Source: an uncultured Porphyromonadaceae bacterium (GTDB lineage Bacteria > Bacteroidota > Bacteroidia > Bacteroidales > Muribaculaceae). From it: a stretch of DNA of 64,000 nucleotides. The position numbers and the translations under genes were made by a program. Under the pieces are notes generated by a model. The model saw only the letters and a list, made by a program, of their open reading frames with translations, did no database searches and was not told where the DNA came from. Location of the stretch: contig CAMWXJ010000002.1 of assembly GCA_947178215.1 (NCBI GenBank), positions 62,001 to 126,000 on the forward strand, given 5' to 3'. Below, one piece after another: positions 36,501-44,892 of this stretch (position 1 is the first letter of the stretch; each line of letters begins with the position of its first letter).

Positions 36501-36819
36501 CGGTCGGGACGCCGAGGCCCGCGGACGTTTCAACCGTCTGGTAGCGTTTGGCGAGAAGCACCTTTTCGAGCCCGTTACAATAGATTATTTCGCAGTGTCG
36601 CTCCCCGACCTGCTGATTTGGGAAGACAACCTTGACCGCCGCAACCGTGTGCACTGCCGCTATATGATGGCTCTCGGATATTACGGTCTCGGCAAGGAAG
36701 AGCGCGCGCTCCGCGAGCTTGCCCGAGTGGAGGACCTTGACCACAATCATCAGGGAGCGGCTGCATTGCGCAGCATGATAAAACTTAACCTCCAATTGAG
36801 CCCATGTCACATTCACTGA
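33508..36819 (+). CDS. DUF5107 domain protein with C-terminal TPR array
   Basis: 1103 residues from ATG 33508, no signal peptide, so cytoplasmic. Residues about 20-340 are a DUF5107 domain: MILPELGGRVQQAYDKVAKR, WISGGIEFNWPQHHRPSTFM and VVYPYPVIEG, an aldose-epimerase-like beta-sandwich by appearance. From about 480 onward come many TPR-like helices (NNAMGVWLMRRGCFAEAEPY, LALGLFNKLGSEAEALAMME). DUF5107 proteins occur in PULs beside glycoside hydrolases; a carbohydrate-active or mutarotase-like role is suspected but not established. The frame upstream of 33508 overlaps the MFS gene and is not coding. Overlaps the next GH2 by 16 bases. Confidence 0.85.
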   Translation: MVKAWRENISIPTYEIASPELAPMFLEKRVYQGSSGVVYPYPVIEGVSDVKTDHVYEAVWLENEYIKVMILPELGGRVQQAYDKVAKRHFVYCNNVIKPALVGLAGPWISGGIEFNWPQHHRPSTFMPVDSMIEENEDGSVTVWVSERERMTHQKGMAGLTLRPGAARLEIKGRLFNPTDLPQTFLWWANPAVAVNDAYRSVFPPDINAVFDHGKRAVSTFPIATGTYYKMDYSSGVDISNYRNIKVPTSYMGVNSRYDFEGGYEEDTNCGMLHVASRHVSPGKKQWTWGNGDFGQAWDRNLTDNDGPYIELMAGVFTENQPDFSWLMPYEEKRFTQYFFPYRELGVVKNANRDLVMNFEKAGEGNALLRIFAVVKATGTAVVRSGDREIARIPFSAKPTEIVELTVDIDGANWYDLSVELTADGCESLRWRPEPDEARPIPDAAEAAKRPEEIKSNDRLYLTGLHLEQYRHATFNPTDYYLEALRRDPADTRCNNAMGVWLMRRGCFAEAEPYLRRAVGEWRRANPNPYDGEPLFNLAVTLRYLGREDEAYDLYAKACWNAAWASAGNLGCAMIDCGASRYNEALRRVDDSIIANPRNHRALALRAEILLLAGQTEEAAQAARYALDLDGFNFAARWTLYRATDDDNELGIMVKMMRDCSNNYDTTALDLAEGGSADAAVGLWKLATERGAVTPMTYYYSALTLSRAALPGVDEALDKAAATSPDYCFPKGRFAALALRSAIAARPQDGLAHYLLGCLLYDARRHEEAIGHWRTASAYLPDYPLVWRNLALGLFNKLGSEAEALAMMEKAMSLNPDDARMLMELDQLRKRLGHSHDDRLAALDSHAGLLPRRDDLILEKATLLNQLGRYREAADLIGSRRFHPWEGGEGKVAFQYQTARTELAKQALSTGRHEEARTLLKECLEYPDYLGEGKLHGAQENDFNYLLGVAAEMAGDEKEARRRFELAVEGPTEPAPALYYNDAKPDKIFYQGLALLRLGRDAEARGRFNRLVAFGEKHLFEPVTIDYFAVSLPDLLIWEDNLDRRNRVHCRYMMALGYYGLGKEERALRELARVEDLDHNHQGAAALRSMIKLNLQLSPCHIH

Positions 36820-39530
36820 TTACAACAATAGCTCTGGGCGCCGCAGTCATGCTATGCGGCGCCCGGGAGCGCATCGACCTTGCCGGACAGTGGAAGGCCG
36901 ACCTTAGAGATTATCCTGCGGCTATGATTTCTTTGCCCGGCACTACCGATGCAGCAGGATTGGGGCAGCCTGATACACTGCGACCTGACCTCAAAAAACC
37001 ACAGCTTCTATATCTGACGCGCCGGCACAGCTATGTGGGTCCGGCGACATATTCCCGTACATTCGACATATCGCCTGAGATGGCAGGGAAAACCCTGGAG
37101 CTTACTCTCGGCAGGGTGCTGTGGCAGAGCACTGTGAGCGTTGACGGCCAACAGATCGACGGAACCGGAGAGAGCCTTTCTACACCACACCGCTTTATAA
37201 TGCCGGCGCTGAGCGAAGGCCGACACACTATCAGTATCACTGTCGACAACAGTGAACAATATGCGGTAAGCAACGGAATGGCCCATTGCTATACCGACCA
37301 CACACAAGTGAAATGGAACGGAATACTCGGCGAAATATCTCTTGCTGCCGTACCGGATGTCGACATTACATCGGCCAAGATATATCCCGACAAGGGGCTT
37401 GATGAGGCACGGATAATAATGACAATAGACAACAACACGTCATTAACGCAAAACATAAGCCTGAACTGGGACATCGCACAGCGCCAGGGCGCCGAAGACG
37501 GCAAAGGACTTCGCAGAGGACGGCGCAAGGCCAGACTGAAACCCGGTAAAAACGTAGTGGAGTGGTCGGTATCCATGAAGGGCGCGTCAACATGGTCGGA
37601 GTTTGATCCGGCTCTCTATTGCCTGACCGCATCGGCCGGAACCGACACCATACGCGAGACCTTCGGCATGAGGACACTCGAAAGCCGTGACAGGCAGCTG
37701 CTGGTCAACGGACGTCCCGCCTTCATGCGCGGCACGCTGGAATGTTGTATTTTCCCGCTTACGGGTACCCCTCCTATGGACACCACCGGATGGGAGAAGG
37801 AATTTGACACTCTGGCCAAATGGGGACTGAATCACTTCCGCTTCCATTCGTGGTGCCCGCCCGAAGCCGCTTTTGAAGTGGCCGACCGCAAGGGTGTCTA
37901 TCTTCAAGTCGAGCTTCCTTTGTGGAATGATATTCCGCGCGGGGCCGAATCGCTGCCGACCAAGCAGTTCCTTCTTGAAGAATACAAGCGCATAGTCGAA
38001 GAATACGGCAACCATCCGTCGTTCATGCTCATGACGTGCGGTAATGAACTAAGCACCGACATCGACTGGCTCAACACCCTGGTCGACACGATGCGTATCA
38101 CCGACCCGAGGCATCTCTATGCAGCTACGTCGTTCTGTTTCGACAAAGGTCATGGCGGACATCCCGAGCCCGGCGACCAGTTCACGGTCACACAGTGGAC
38201 CGACGACGGCTGGGTGCGCGGCCAGGGAATGTTTGACCACGAACCCCCGACGTTTGACCGCGACTACTCTTCGGCCATGGCTCCCGCCACCGTACCGCTC
38301 ATATCGCATGAAATCGGACAGTATGCCGTATATCCCGACCTGAAAGAGTCAGGACTGTATACCGGCACGCTCATTCCCCTCAATTTCAAGGCCGTAGCGG
38401 CCGATTTGCAGTCCAAGGGACGTATGCACCGTGCCGGCGACTATCTTCAGGCGTCGGGACGTCTGGCCGCACTGCTCTACAAAGAGGATATCGAGCGGGC
38501 CATGCGCACTCCCGGTTTCAGCGGCTATCAGCTACTCGGATTACAGGATTTTTCCGGTCAGGGCACTGCCCTTGTCGGCCTGGTCAACGCGTTTTGGGAT
38601 TCCAAAGGCGTTGCCGATCCGTCATGGTTCCGACAATTTGCCGCGCCGGTGGTTCCTCTGGCACGGTTTGACCGTGCTGTCTATACCGACAATCAACCGT
38701 TTGTGGCACGTGTCCAGGTGGCTAATTACAGCCCCGACGATCCTACTGATGTCAAAGTGAATTGGACTATGTCAGACAGCAGAGGTAATGTCGTGACTTC
38801 GGGCACAATGAATCTTCCACGGATGGAAGCCGGTCTCAATGAGGCCGGAAGATTTGAAATAGCTCCCGGCACTCTTAACGGCCCCGACTGCCTGACACTG
38901 AAAGTATCAGTCGAAACAAGCGACAAGAACTATGCCAACAGCTGGCATGTATGGGTCTATCCCGACAGTCCCGACCTTGATGCCGCCGACATTGTGCTCA
39001 CTCGCGACATCGACGAGGCTTTGGCCGCTCTCAATCAGGGTCGCAAAGTGTTGTTCTCGCCCTCGTCCGATTCTATCGTAGGAATAGACAGCCATTTTGT
39101 TCCTGTATTCTGGAGCCCTGTCCACTTCCCTAACCAGGCCGGAGGAATGGGCCTACTCGTCGATGATACTCACCCGGCGCTCGAACTGTTCCCCACCGAT
39201 ATCAATACCGACTGGCAGTGGTGGTATCCGCTCAAGCGCGGACGTGTGATGTTCACTGATTCCATTGTCGGAGCAAAGCCGATTGTGGAGGTTGTCGACA
39301 ATTTTACAAACAATCGTGCTCTGGGTATGCTCTATGAAGCAAAAGTCGGTGACGGACGACTTATGATCTGCGCCTTTGACCTATTGGATCCTGAATTGGC
39401 CAAAACCGATGACATAGCCAGCCGCCAGCTGCTTGCAAGCATCATATCCTACATGCGGTCTGACCGGTTTGCACCCGACAATGCTCTTGCGTCATCAAGG
39501 ATTAAATCAATCATACGAAAAAATGGCTGA
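36804..39530 (+). CDS. GH2-family glycoside hydrolase (second of two)
   Basis: 908 residues; ATG 36804 overlaps the DUF5107 gene by 16 bases, so translation is probably coupled. Signal peptide MSHSLITTIALGAAVMLCGA with a possible lipobox Cys18. Same domain order as the first GH2: sugar-binding jelly roll (DLAGQWKADLRDYPAAMISL), Ig-like domain, TIM barrel with FHSWCPPEAAFEVADRKGVY, likely acid/base Glu in LMTCGNELSTDI, likely nucleophile in VPLISHEIGQYAVYPD, and a C-terminal extension. The two proteins are similar throughout, so they arose by duplication and may cut different linkages of one glycan. Confidence 0.88.
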   Translation: MSHSLITTIALGAAVMLCGARERIDLAGQWKADLRDYPAAMISLPGTTDAAGLGQPDTLRPDLKKPQLLYLTRRHSYVGPATYSRTFDISPEMAGKTLELTLGRVLWQSTVSVDGQQIDGTGESLSTPHRFIMPALSEGRHTISITVDNSEQYAVSNGMAHCYTDHTQVKWNGILGEISLAAVPDVDITSAKIYPDKGLDEARIIMTIDNNTSLTQNISLNWDIAQRQGAEDGKGLRRGRRKARLKPGKNVVEWSVSMKGASTWSEFDPALYCLTASAGTDTIRETFGMRTLESRDRQLLVNGRPAFMRGTLECCIFPLTGTPPMDTTGWEKEFDTLAKWGLNHFRFHSWCPPEAAFEVADRKGVYLQVELPLWNDIPRGAESLPTKQFLLEEYKRIVEEYGNHPSFMLMTCGNELSTDIDWLNTLVDTMRITDPRHLYAATSFCFDKGHGGHPEPGDQFTVTQWTDDGWVRGQGMFDHEPPTFDRDYSSAMAPATVPLISHEIGQYAVYPDLKESGLYTGTLIPLNFKAVAADLQSKGRMHRAGDYLQASGRLAALLYKEDIERAMRTPGFSGYQLLGLQDFSGQGTALVGLVNAFWDSKGVADPSWFRQFAAPVVPLARFDRAVYTDNQPFVARVQVANYSPDDPTDVKVNWTMSDSRGNVVTSGTMNLPRMEAGLNEAGRFEIAPGTLNGPDCLTLKVSVETSDKNYANSWHVWVYPDSPDLDAADIVLTRDIDEALAALNQGRKVLFSPSSDSIVGIDSHFVPVFWSPVHFPNQAGGMGLLVDDTHPALELFPTDINTDWQWWYPLKRGRVMFTDSIVGAKPIVEVVDNFTNNRALGMLYEAKVGDGRLMICAFDLLDPELAKTDDIASRQLLASIISYMRSDRFAPDNALASSRIKSIIRKNG

Positions 39531-39646
39531 ATAAGCTGTATTCATGGATAATTATCATAGTGTTTTCACACGAAATCCGGAATAGCACAAACACATTAAT
39601 TATCAACGTATTTCACCCCCCTCCCGAAAAAAAATCATCTCCTGCG

Positions 39647-39678
39647 TTTGGATAACAGGGTGACAATTGCTACCTTTG
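39647..39678 (+). promoter_or_regulatory. Promoter of propeller lipoprotein gene
   Basis: TTTG (39647-39650), 20-base spacer, TACCTTTG (39671-39678). Full consensus; predicted start near 39685. Confidence 0.82.
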
Positions 39679-39695
39679 TGCAGTTTAGGTCCGCC

Positions 39696-39722
39696 CAATG
39701 GAGGTTCTTTGAACCTCCATTG
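39696..39722 (+). repeat. 12-bp hairpin at the start of the propeller transcript leader
   Basis: CAATGGAGGTTC / GAACCTCCATTG with loop TTT, perfect, about 10 bases after the predicted transcript start and 41 bases before the ATG. No T run follows, so not a simple terminator. Confidence 0.75.
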
Positions 39723-39763
39723 TTATAACTACGGACTACTCTATTCATCTTCACAATCGCGTC

Positions 39764-40864
39764 ATGAAAAACTTTCTACTGACTTCTATTATTGCCGCCT
39801 TGTTATTATCCATGTTCTCATGCAGCGGATCTGGCTCGGCAGACTATCAAGGAATCGACACCTTATCGCTGACCGGTGAACTCATTATACCATACGACCA
39901 TATCAAGACCCCCGAAAATATCTATGCATCCGATGACAAGATATTCCTTGTTAACTCCCCCGGTGTGGATACCCTCATAGATGAGTTTACATCGAATGGT
40001 AAACCGGTAAGATCCTTTCTCAGCAAAGGACAAGGACCCGATGAGGCAGCCTTCATCTTCTCCAGCTATATTGAAGCCGGGAAAAAACGCCTCATGATGG
40101 TGACCACCCCCGGCGAACTGCGGTCGGTGAGCCTTGAAGCCGATGCCCAACCGCTTACAGAAAAGGTATTCGCATATAATCCCGACAAAGATACATTGAA
40201 TTTCTCGGTCAAGACCTTCATGATGGCTGACAACCATGTGCTTTCTGCCATAAATTCCAATAAGGGTATTTTTGCTCTTTTCAATTCCGACGGAACATTT
40301 GACCGTATTTTAGCCGGTCATCTGCCTGAAAGTGATTTTGGCGAAGGGTTTCCGGAATATGCCAAGATAAACTTTCTTCAGCCGGCCGGCGCTGTAAGTC
40401 CCGACGGCAAGCATTTTGTATGCTATTTCGGAAGAGCCGACATGACCGGGTTCGCAAACATTGATGGTGATTCTATTGACTTCCGGATAAATTATGTTGC
40501 ACCACCAAAAGGCATCAACGTAATTGTCGGAGACGGATATATCTCCTTTGACTTTGGTGATGACTACACCTATTATTTCACCGGTAATGTCACTGCATCC
40601 GACAGCCATGCCTATATGCCTTACTGCGGAATGCTCGCCCGGGATGCTGAAAAAAGAAACAAAGATATGGCCGCCGGAGAGATTGAGCCGTTCAGCCTCA
40701 TAAGGGTGTATGATTTTGATGGAAATATCGTAAGAGTACTCCGTACTGATGTCAATGCAAGAGCTATTGCGGTGAGTCCTGACGACAAAAACCTTTATGT
40801 ACTTACCGAAAATGATGACAAAGGATACTATATTGTAAAATACGCCCTCCCCGGTTATAATTAA
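39764..40864 (+). CDS. 6-bladed beta-propeller lipoprotein (BF3164-like)
   Basis: 366 residues. Signal peptide and lipobox MKNFLLTSIIAALLLSMFSC, then propeller blades (IDEFTSNGKPVRSFLSKGQG, YDFDGNIVRVLRTDV, VSPDDKNLYVLTEND). The GKGQGPDEA motif corresponds to the GxGPGE segment of this family. Surface or periplasmic, function unknown. Distant paralogue of the product at 7076-8155; here it has no NVEALA gene beside it. It is convergent with the receptor gene 41020-43326 and separated from it by a long hairpin. AT-richer than the PUL to its left. Confidence 0.82.
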   Translation: MKNFLLTSIIAALLLSMFSCSGSGSADYQGIDTLSLTGELIIPYDHIKTPENIYASDDKIFLVNSPGVDTLIDEFTSNGKPVRSFLSKGQGPDEAAFIFSSYIEAGKKRLMMVTTPGELRSVSLEADAQPLTEKVFAYNPDKDTLNFSVKTFMMADNHVLSAINSNKGIFALFNSDGTFDRILAGHLPESDFGEGFPEYAKINFLQPAGAVSPDGKHFVCYFGRADMTGFANIDGDSIDFRINYVAPPKGINVIVGDGYISFDFGDDYTYYFTGNVTASDSHAYMPYCGMLARDAEKRNKDMAAGEIEPFSLIRVYDFDGNIVRVLRTDVNARAIAVSPDDKNLYVLTENDDKGYYIVKYALPGYN

Positions 40865-40886
40865 CCTCTCCAATTATAATTTAAAG

Positions 40887-40952
40887 GTATATATCACGGT
40901 TTGTGGAATTAGAGCAGCCCTGCTCTAATTCCACAAACCGTGACATATATAC
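40887..40952. terminator. Long perfect hairpin between convergent genes
   Basis: 23-bp perfect stem (40894-40916 with 40921-40943), loop GCCC, extended outward by GTATATA/TATATAC past a 2-base bulge. Lies between two convergent stop codons; probably a bidirectional terminator although T runs are short. Confidence 0.7.
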
Positions 40953-41019
40953 ACCGTATTTAATAAAGATAGAATCAAGACCAAAATTACATTATGGTAT
41001 GTCCGGTAATTATTGATTG

Positions 41020-43326
41020 TTAGAGCCTGTCTATTTCGTCTTGACGGGATGTTTTGCCTTTGTATTTCCCTTTTGCCGTATTCAATGTATAGCGGATGCT
41101 AAGTGAAATTGAACGAGAGGCACCTTTGATGTCAGAAGAATAGTCAACGGTGTTGGTGATTGTATCGAATCTTTGTCTCCATGTATTGAAGATGTCGTTC
41201 GCAGAAAGTGTAAATGTCCAATTTTTCCATGATTTGTTCAATGTTATCGAAGCCTGCCATGTTCCGCGACTATAAACGACATCCTGATTGCCTGTACCAA
41301 GCCTAAATATGTTGAGATAGGCATAAATCCCTCCCTGTATATCAAAGCGATTATTGAGTGACAGAGTATAAAGAGGCTTGTTGTATTTTCTTTTAGGAGC
41401 ACCATACTCCAAATCTTGAACATAGAATACGCCTTGTAAGGTGGGATGCCAGAACCCGAAATCGAGTTGCTGGACAGCAACAAGTTGAAATGAATTATAA
41501 TTTGGTAAGTTTATAGGGCGTACAATGTTTATACGGTCAGCATCATCGTTGCTATATACCGATGAGATATTTCGTCTGTTCATTGTAAATGAACTCTGCA
41601 TGATGAACTTCCGATAATATATATTCAATCCTATTTTGTGATTGAGAGTTGATTTCAGTTCCGGATTACCCGTTTCCCAAAGTGTAGGAGTTACATAAAT
41701 ATATGTATTATCAAGAGACTGATACCCGGGACGTGATACTGATGCTCGGTAATAGAGGTTCATTCTGATTGACGAATTGAAGGATATACCAATATTAGGA
41801 AGCAAGTCTGTATATTTTTTTGAAAGATCATGTCGAATTGTACTGTTTTGCTGGAAATCAGTGTTTGTAGTCTCTAATCTCAAACCGCCATAGACATTCC
41901 ATCTTTCACTGGGGATCCAGTCAAAACCTACAAATCCGGCATAGAGGTTTTGCTTTACATCATCAGTTTCCGGCGTAATAAAACCCTGATTATCCGTGGA
42001 GAAACCATAATAATCCTGTTTGTTGTGGGTATATGAGACATCTGCGCCTGCCTCCAATTCCACTTTGTTGAATTTTCTCAATAAAGCAAGCTTCCCTGAC
42101 CATAAAGTGCCATTGCTACGATTGGAATTAATGACAAAATTTTCAGTGTCATTTTCATCGATGCTCGAATTTGACCCGTTTAATGATTTGACGTAGTCTG
42201 CGTCTATCCGTAACCCAATATTGGCAGGGAGACTGAAATTTCCGAATGTATTGACGTGGTGCATGGAGTTCTGCCTATTCAGGTCACTTACAGAAGCAAT
42301 TATTTCTTCGTTATGCCGATAATCGGTTGTAGAATGGGCATTACCTGTGTAATTACTTTTTGGAGTACGCCGAAAGGTGTATTTCATACCGACTGAATTT
42401 TCCCCAAAGTCATAGTTTAAGCCGGCATCAGTCATAAGGGATTGACTTCTACTTTTTGCTTTGGCGTAAGTATCAGTCTTATACATCATGTCAGCATCGC
42501 TTTCAGTTGAAAAACTTTCTGAATAATGTCGTCTTTGCTTGAAGCCCGAAAAACCGTATGAGAAGTCTCCAAAAACGGTAAGTCCATTTTGGGTGTGGTA
42601 ATTAAGTGTCACCTCCCCAGATTCTGACCATTCTTCACTGGCTGCTACGTTCCCCGATGCAACAGCATGGAAACCCTCATTAAGTTTCTTTGTGTGAATT
42701 AGAATGACGGATGTGACATCCGTTCCATATTTGGATGACGGATTTGTGATGATTTCCACATTAGATATATCCTCTGCTGAAAGAATGGACAATTCACTTG
42801 TTGAACGTACAAGCCTGTTGTTTATATAGATGACCGGAGAACCGTGACCAAGAACTGAAAGTCCACCACCGGAAGCGTCAATCATCGGTAGCTGCCTTAT
42901 CGCATCCATCGCATTTCCAAGTTTGGCAACGGGATTTCCCTCCATTGAAATCTGTAATCCTCTTGAAGTGTTCCTGACATATTTCTTACTTGCTCGGACA
43001 ACAATCTCACTCAATTCGTTGGAGTTTTCAAGCCAGATAACAGAATCACAGGGAAGAGCTACATCGACACTTTTGCAACCTACAGATGAGATTGCAAGAT
43101 ACATTCCCTTTTCTATCGGATTTACGAAACCGAACCGCCCGCTCTCATCGGTGAGAGTCGTGGCTATTATCACAGAGTCGGGACGCAGGAGTTTTACTGT
43201 TGCAAATTCCACCGGAATGGAATCCGAAACAGAAATGACACGAGCCGATGTTGAACGCGTCTGCGCTATGGCCGGCATACAAGCGACGAGCGCACATAAA
43301 ATTAAATTAAATATTTTTTTCTTCAT
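41020..43326 (-). CDS. Outer membrane beta-barrel (TonB-dependent receptor-like) protein
   Basis: 768 residues from ATG 43326 (MKKKIFNLILCALVACMPAI signal peptide). CarboxypepD_reg-like domain (residues 20-95, PVEFATVKLLRPDSVIIATT), degenerate plug with GGGLSVLGHGSPVIYINNRL and SAEDISNVEIITNPSSKYGT, then the OMP_b-brl_3 type barrel ending SLSIRYTLN. This differs from SusC: shorter, no DEVVVVG box. Members are outer-membrane receptors of unknown ligand. It is downstream of the TPR regulator gene on the same strand with its own promoter. Confidence 0.86.
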   Translation of the reverse strand: MKKKIFNLILCALVACMPAIAQTRSTSARVISVSDSIPVEFATVKLLRPDSVIIATTLTDESGRFGFVNPIEKGMYLAISSVGCKSVDVALPCDSVIWLENSNELSEIVVRASKKYVRNTSRGLQISMEGNPVAKLGNAMDAIRQLPMIDASGGGLSVLGHGSPVIYINNRLVRSTSELSILSAEDISNVEIITNPSSKYGTDVTSVILIHTKKLNEGFHAVASGNVAASEEWSESGEVTLNYHTQNGLTVFGDFSYGFSGFKQRRHYSESFSTESDADMMYKTDTYAKAKSRSQSLMTDAGLNYDFGENSVGMKYTFRRTPKSNYTGNAHSTTDYRHNEEIIASVSDLNRQNSMHHVNTFGNFSLPANIGLRIDADYVKSLNGSNSSIDENDTENFVINSNRSNGTLWSGKLALLRKFNKVELEAGADVSYTHNKQDYYGFSTDNQGFITPETDDVKQNLYAGFVGFDWIPSERWNVYGGLRLETTNTDFQQNSTIRHDLSKKYTDLLPNIGISFNSSIRMNLYYRASVSRPGYQSLDNTYIYVTPTLWETGNPELKSTLNHKIGLNIYYRKFIMQSSFTMNRRNISSVYSNDDADRINIVRPINLPNYNSFQLVAVQQLDFGFWHPTLQGVFYVQDLEYGAPKRKYNKPLYTLSLNNRFDIQGGIYAYLNIFRLGTGNQDVVYSRGTWQASITLNKSWKNWTFTLSANDIFNTWRQRFDTITNTVDYSSDIKGASRSISLSIRYTLNTAKGKYKGKTSRQDEIDRL

Positions 43327-43361
43327 ATTCGGATGGTTTTGAGTCTGTGGTTTTGACAATG

Positions 43362-43369
43362 CAAAATTA
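43362..43369 (-). promoter_or_regulatory. Promoter -7 element of receptor gene
   Basis: Minus strand TAATTTTG, 36 bases before the ATG at 43326. No clear -33. Confidence 0.5.
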
Positions 43370-43403
43370 GAGACTCAATGCCTAATTCACCGAATATCAG
43401 GCA

Positions 43404-43444
43404 GGACAAAAGCGTGACACAACTCGGATGTCACGCTTTTGTCC
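43404..43444. terminator. 16-bp hairpin between TPR regulator and receptor genes
   Basis: GGACAAAAGCGTGACA (43404-43419) pairs perfectly with TGTCACGCTTTTGTCC (43429-43444), loop of nine. It starts 12 bases after the regulator stop and precedes the receptor promoter. Probably a terminator of the upstream gene; T run is weak. Confidence 0.65.
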
Positions 43445-43455
43445 CGAAAATCAGC

Positions 43456-44892
43456 TTATCGCTGGAAGAAAAACATGAATATCGACTCCGGTAGCTTTTG
43501 CTTGATTCTGCTCTTACGCCGTCTTAATGCTTCTTCCGACGACCCCATTGCAGCAGAGATTACCTCTTTGCTGCACCCCACAAAATTCATAGTGCAGAAA
43601 ACGCAGTCATCATTTGTAAGTCCCGGGAAAGTCTGACGGGTATCTGAACAACACCCCGAGAATCTTCCGACAATGGCATCATACAAAGACTTGATTTCAG
43701 CCTTGTTCTCATTACTCATTTCCCTGATAAGATTCAACTTTCTCAGTGATTCAAATTGAGGCAGACTTTTGAACACCTCAAGCGACAGCTCATATTTCTG
43801 CTCTATAAGCCGCGATATGGAGGCTATAGCTTTTTCAGCGGGTTCTGTCTCCTTGTCATTTTCATCCGACTTGGGCATAAGCCCGGCTATTCGTGCATTA
43901 AGAGCCGATATTCTATCATTCAGTTCAACCTGACGCTTCTTCAGCCGTAAGGTTTTCAATGCGAAAAACAGGATAACAAGAATTACAGCCACTGTCAAAA
44001 CCAAAGACCATACCAGCAACTGAAATTTACGATTCTTTTCAGCGATAGAGGCATGATATGATTTCTCAATATCTTCTACACGCTTAGATCCGTCAAGTTG
44101 TCTTATAGAGTCGGTGTAGATAAATATGCTGTCTTTATAGGCAAGCGCAGTTTTGTAATCACCCTGCTGAACAAGTATATCATATATGGCATTAGTTCTT
44201 TGCAAACGACCATAGACATTCAATGAATCCTGATTTAAAGATTCATAGCCTTGCAAAGCTGCATCATATTTCCCTTCAGCAAGCCATAATCTACATTGAG
44301 TTGTGGCTATTTCAGCTTGCAGTATATTATTGTTATTGCATAGCTCATTGGCATTATCCAGAAACTGTTGGGCCTTGCTAAAATCACCGATAAATATGTA
44401 TGTCTGCGCCAATTTTTCAAGAGCGGATGATTGCTGTGAAGCAAAACCAGCCTTCTCTGCAAATGCTGCTGCTTGCGAGAAATTAGAAATCGCCTCCTCC
44501 TTGGTCGTAGCACATAGACCGAGATTATGCAGATTTATTATAATCAATGATGTATCGTTTAGCTCCGTGGCGTAGTTCAAGGCTTGTTGGAGATTGTTCT
44601 TTGCCTTATCTCGGATATTCTGTTGATAGAATATTAAGCCATAGAGCCGCGTCAACGATTCCCGGTTCTTTAAGGAAGCGTTATCTGTAAGCAACTCCTC
44701 CGACTCTAATGCCTTTATTTGCGCTTCATCGTATCTTCCTTCATAGGCCAAAGTGAACGCCTCTTTGAGAATAACAGCAGAGTCCTGATTATGCGAACAA
44801 GAAGATGATAAAGACACAAAAAGTAGTGCTGACAAAAAAATCAGCACAAAGGCTACAATATCTATTTTACGGTATATCCTACGTACATACAT
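43456..44892 (-). CDS. Membrane-spanning TPR protein with C-terminal HTH-like domain
   Basis: 478 residues from ATG 44892. Hydrophobic N-terminus at 12-31 ending in SSSC32 (signal/lipobox or first membrane helix), about six TPR-like repeats to 280 (NNLQQALNYATELNDTSLII, AEIATTQCRLWLAEGKYDAA), transmembrane helix at about 292-315, coiled coil, and a C-terminal region (FPGLTNDDCVFCTMNFVG, SSEEALRRRKSRIKQKLPES) that looks like a LuxR-type helix-turn-helix. TPR/TM/HTH proteins of this kind are putative one-component regulators in Bacteroidales. Next gene downstream is an outer-membrane receptor, a plausible target. The frame is open further upstream but without good start evidence. Confidence 0.75.
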   Translation of the reverse strand: MYVRRIYRKIDIVAFVLIFLSALLFVSLSSSCSHNQDSAVILKEAFTLAYEGRYDEAQIKALESEELLTDNASLKNRESLTRLYGLIFYQQNIRDKAKNNLQQALNYATELNDTSLIIINLHNLGLCATTKEEAISNFSQAAAFAEKAGFASQQSSALEKLAQTYIFIGDFSKAQQFLDNANELCNNNNILQAEIATTQCRLWLAEGKYDAALQGYESLNQDSLNVYGRLQRTNAIYDILVQQGDYKTALAYKDSIFIYTDSIRQLDGSKRVEDIEKSYHASIAEKNRKFQLLVWSLVLTVAVILVILFFALKTLRLKKRQVELNDRISALNARIAGLMPKSDENDKETEPAEKAIASISRLIEQKYELSLEVFKSLPQFESLRKLNLIREMSNENKAEIKSLYDAIVGRFSGCCSDTRQTFPGLTNDDCVFCTMNFVGCSKEVISAAMGSSEEALRRRKSRIKQKLPESIFMFFFQR

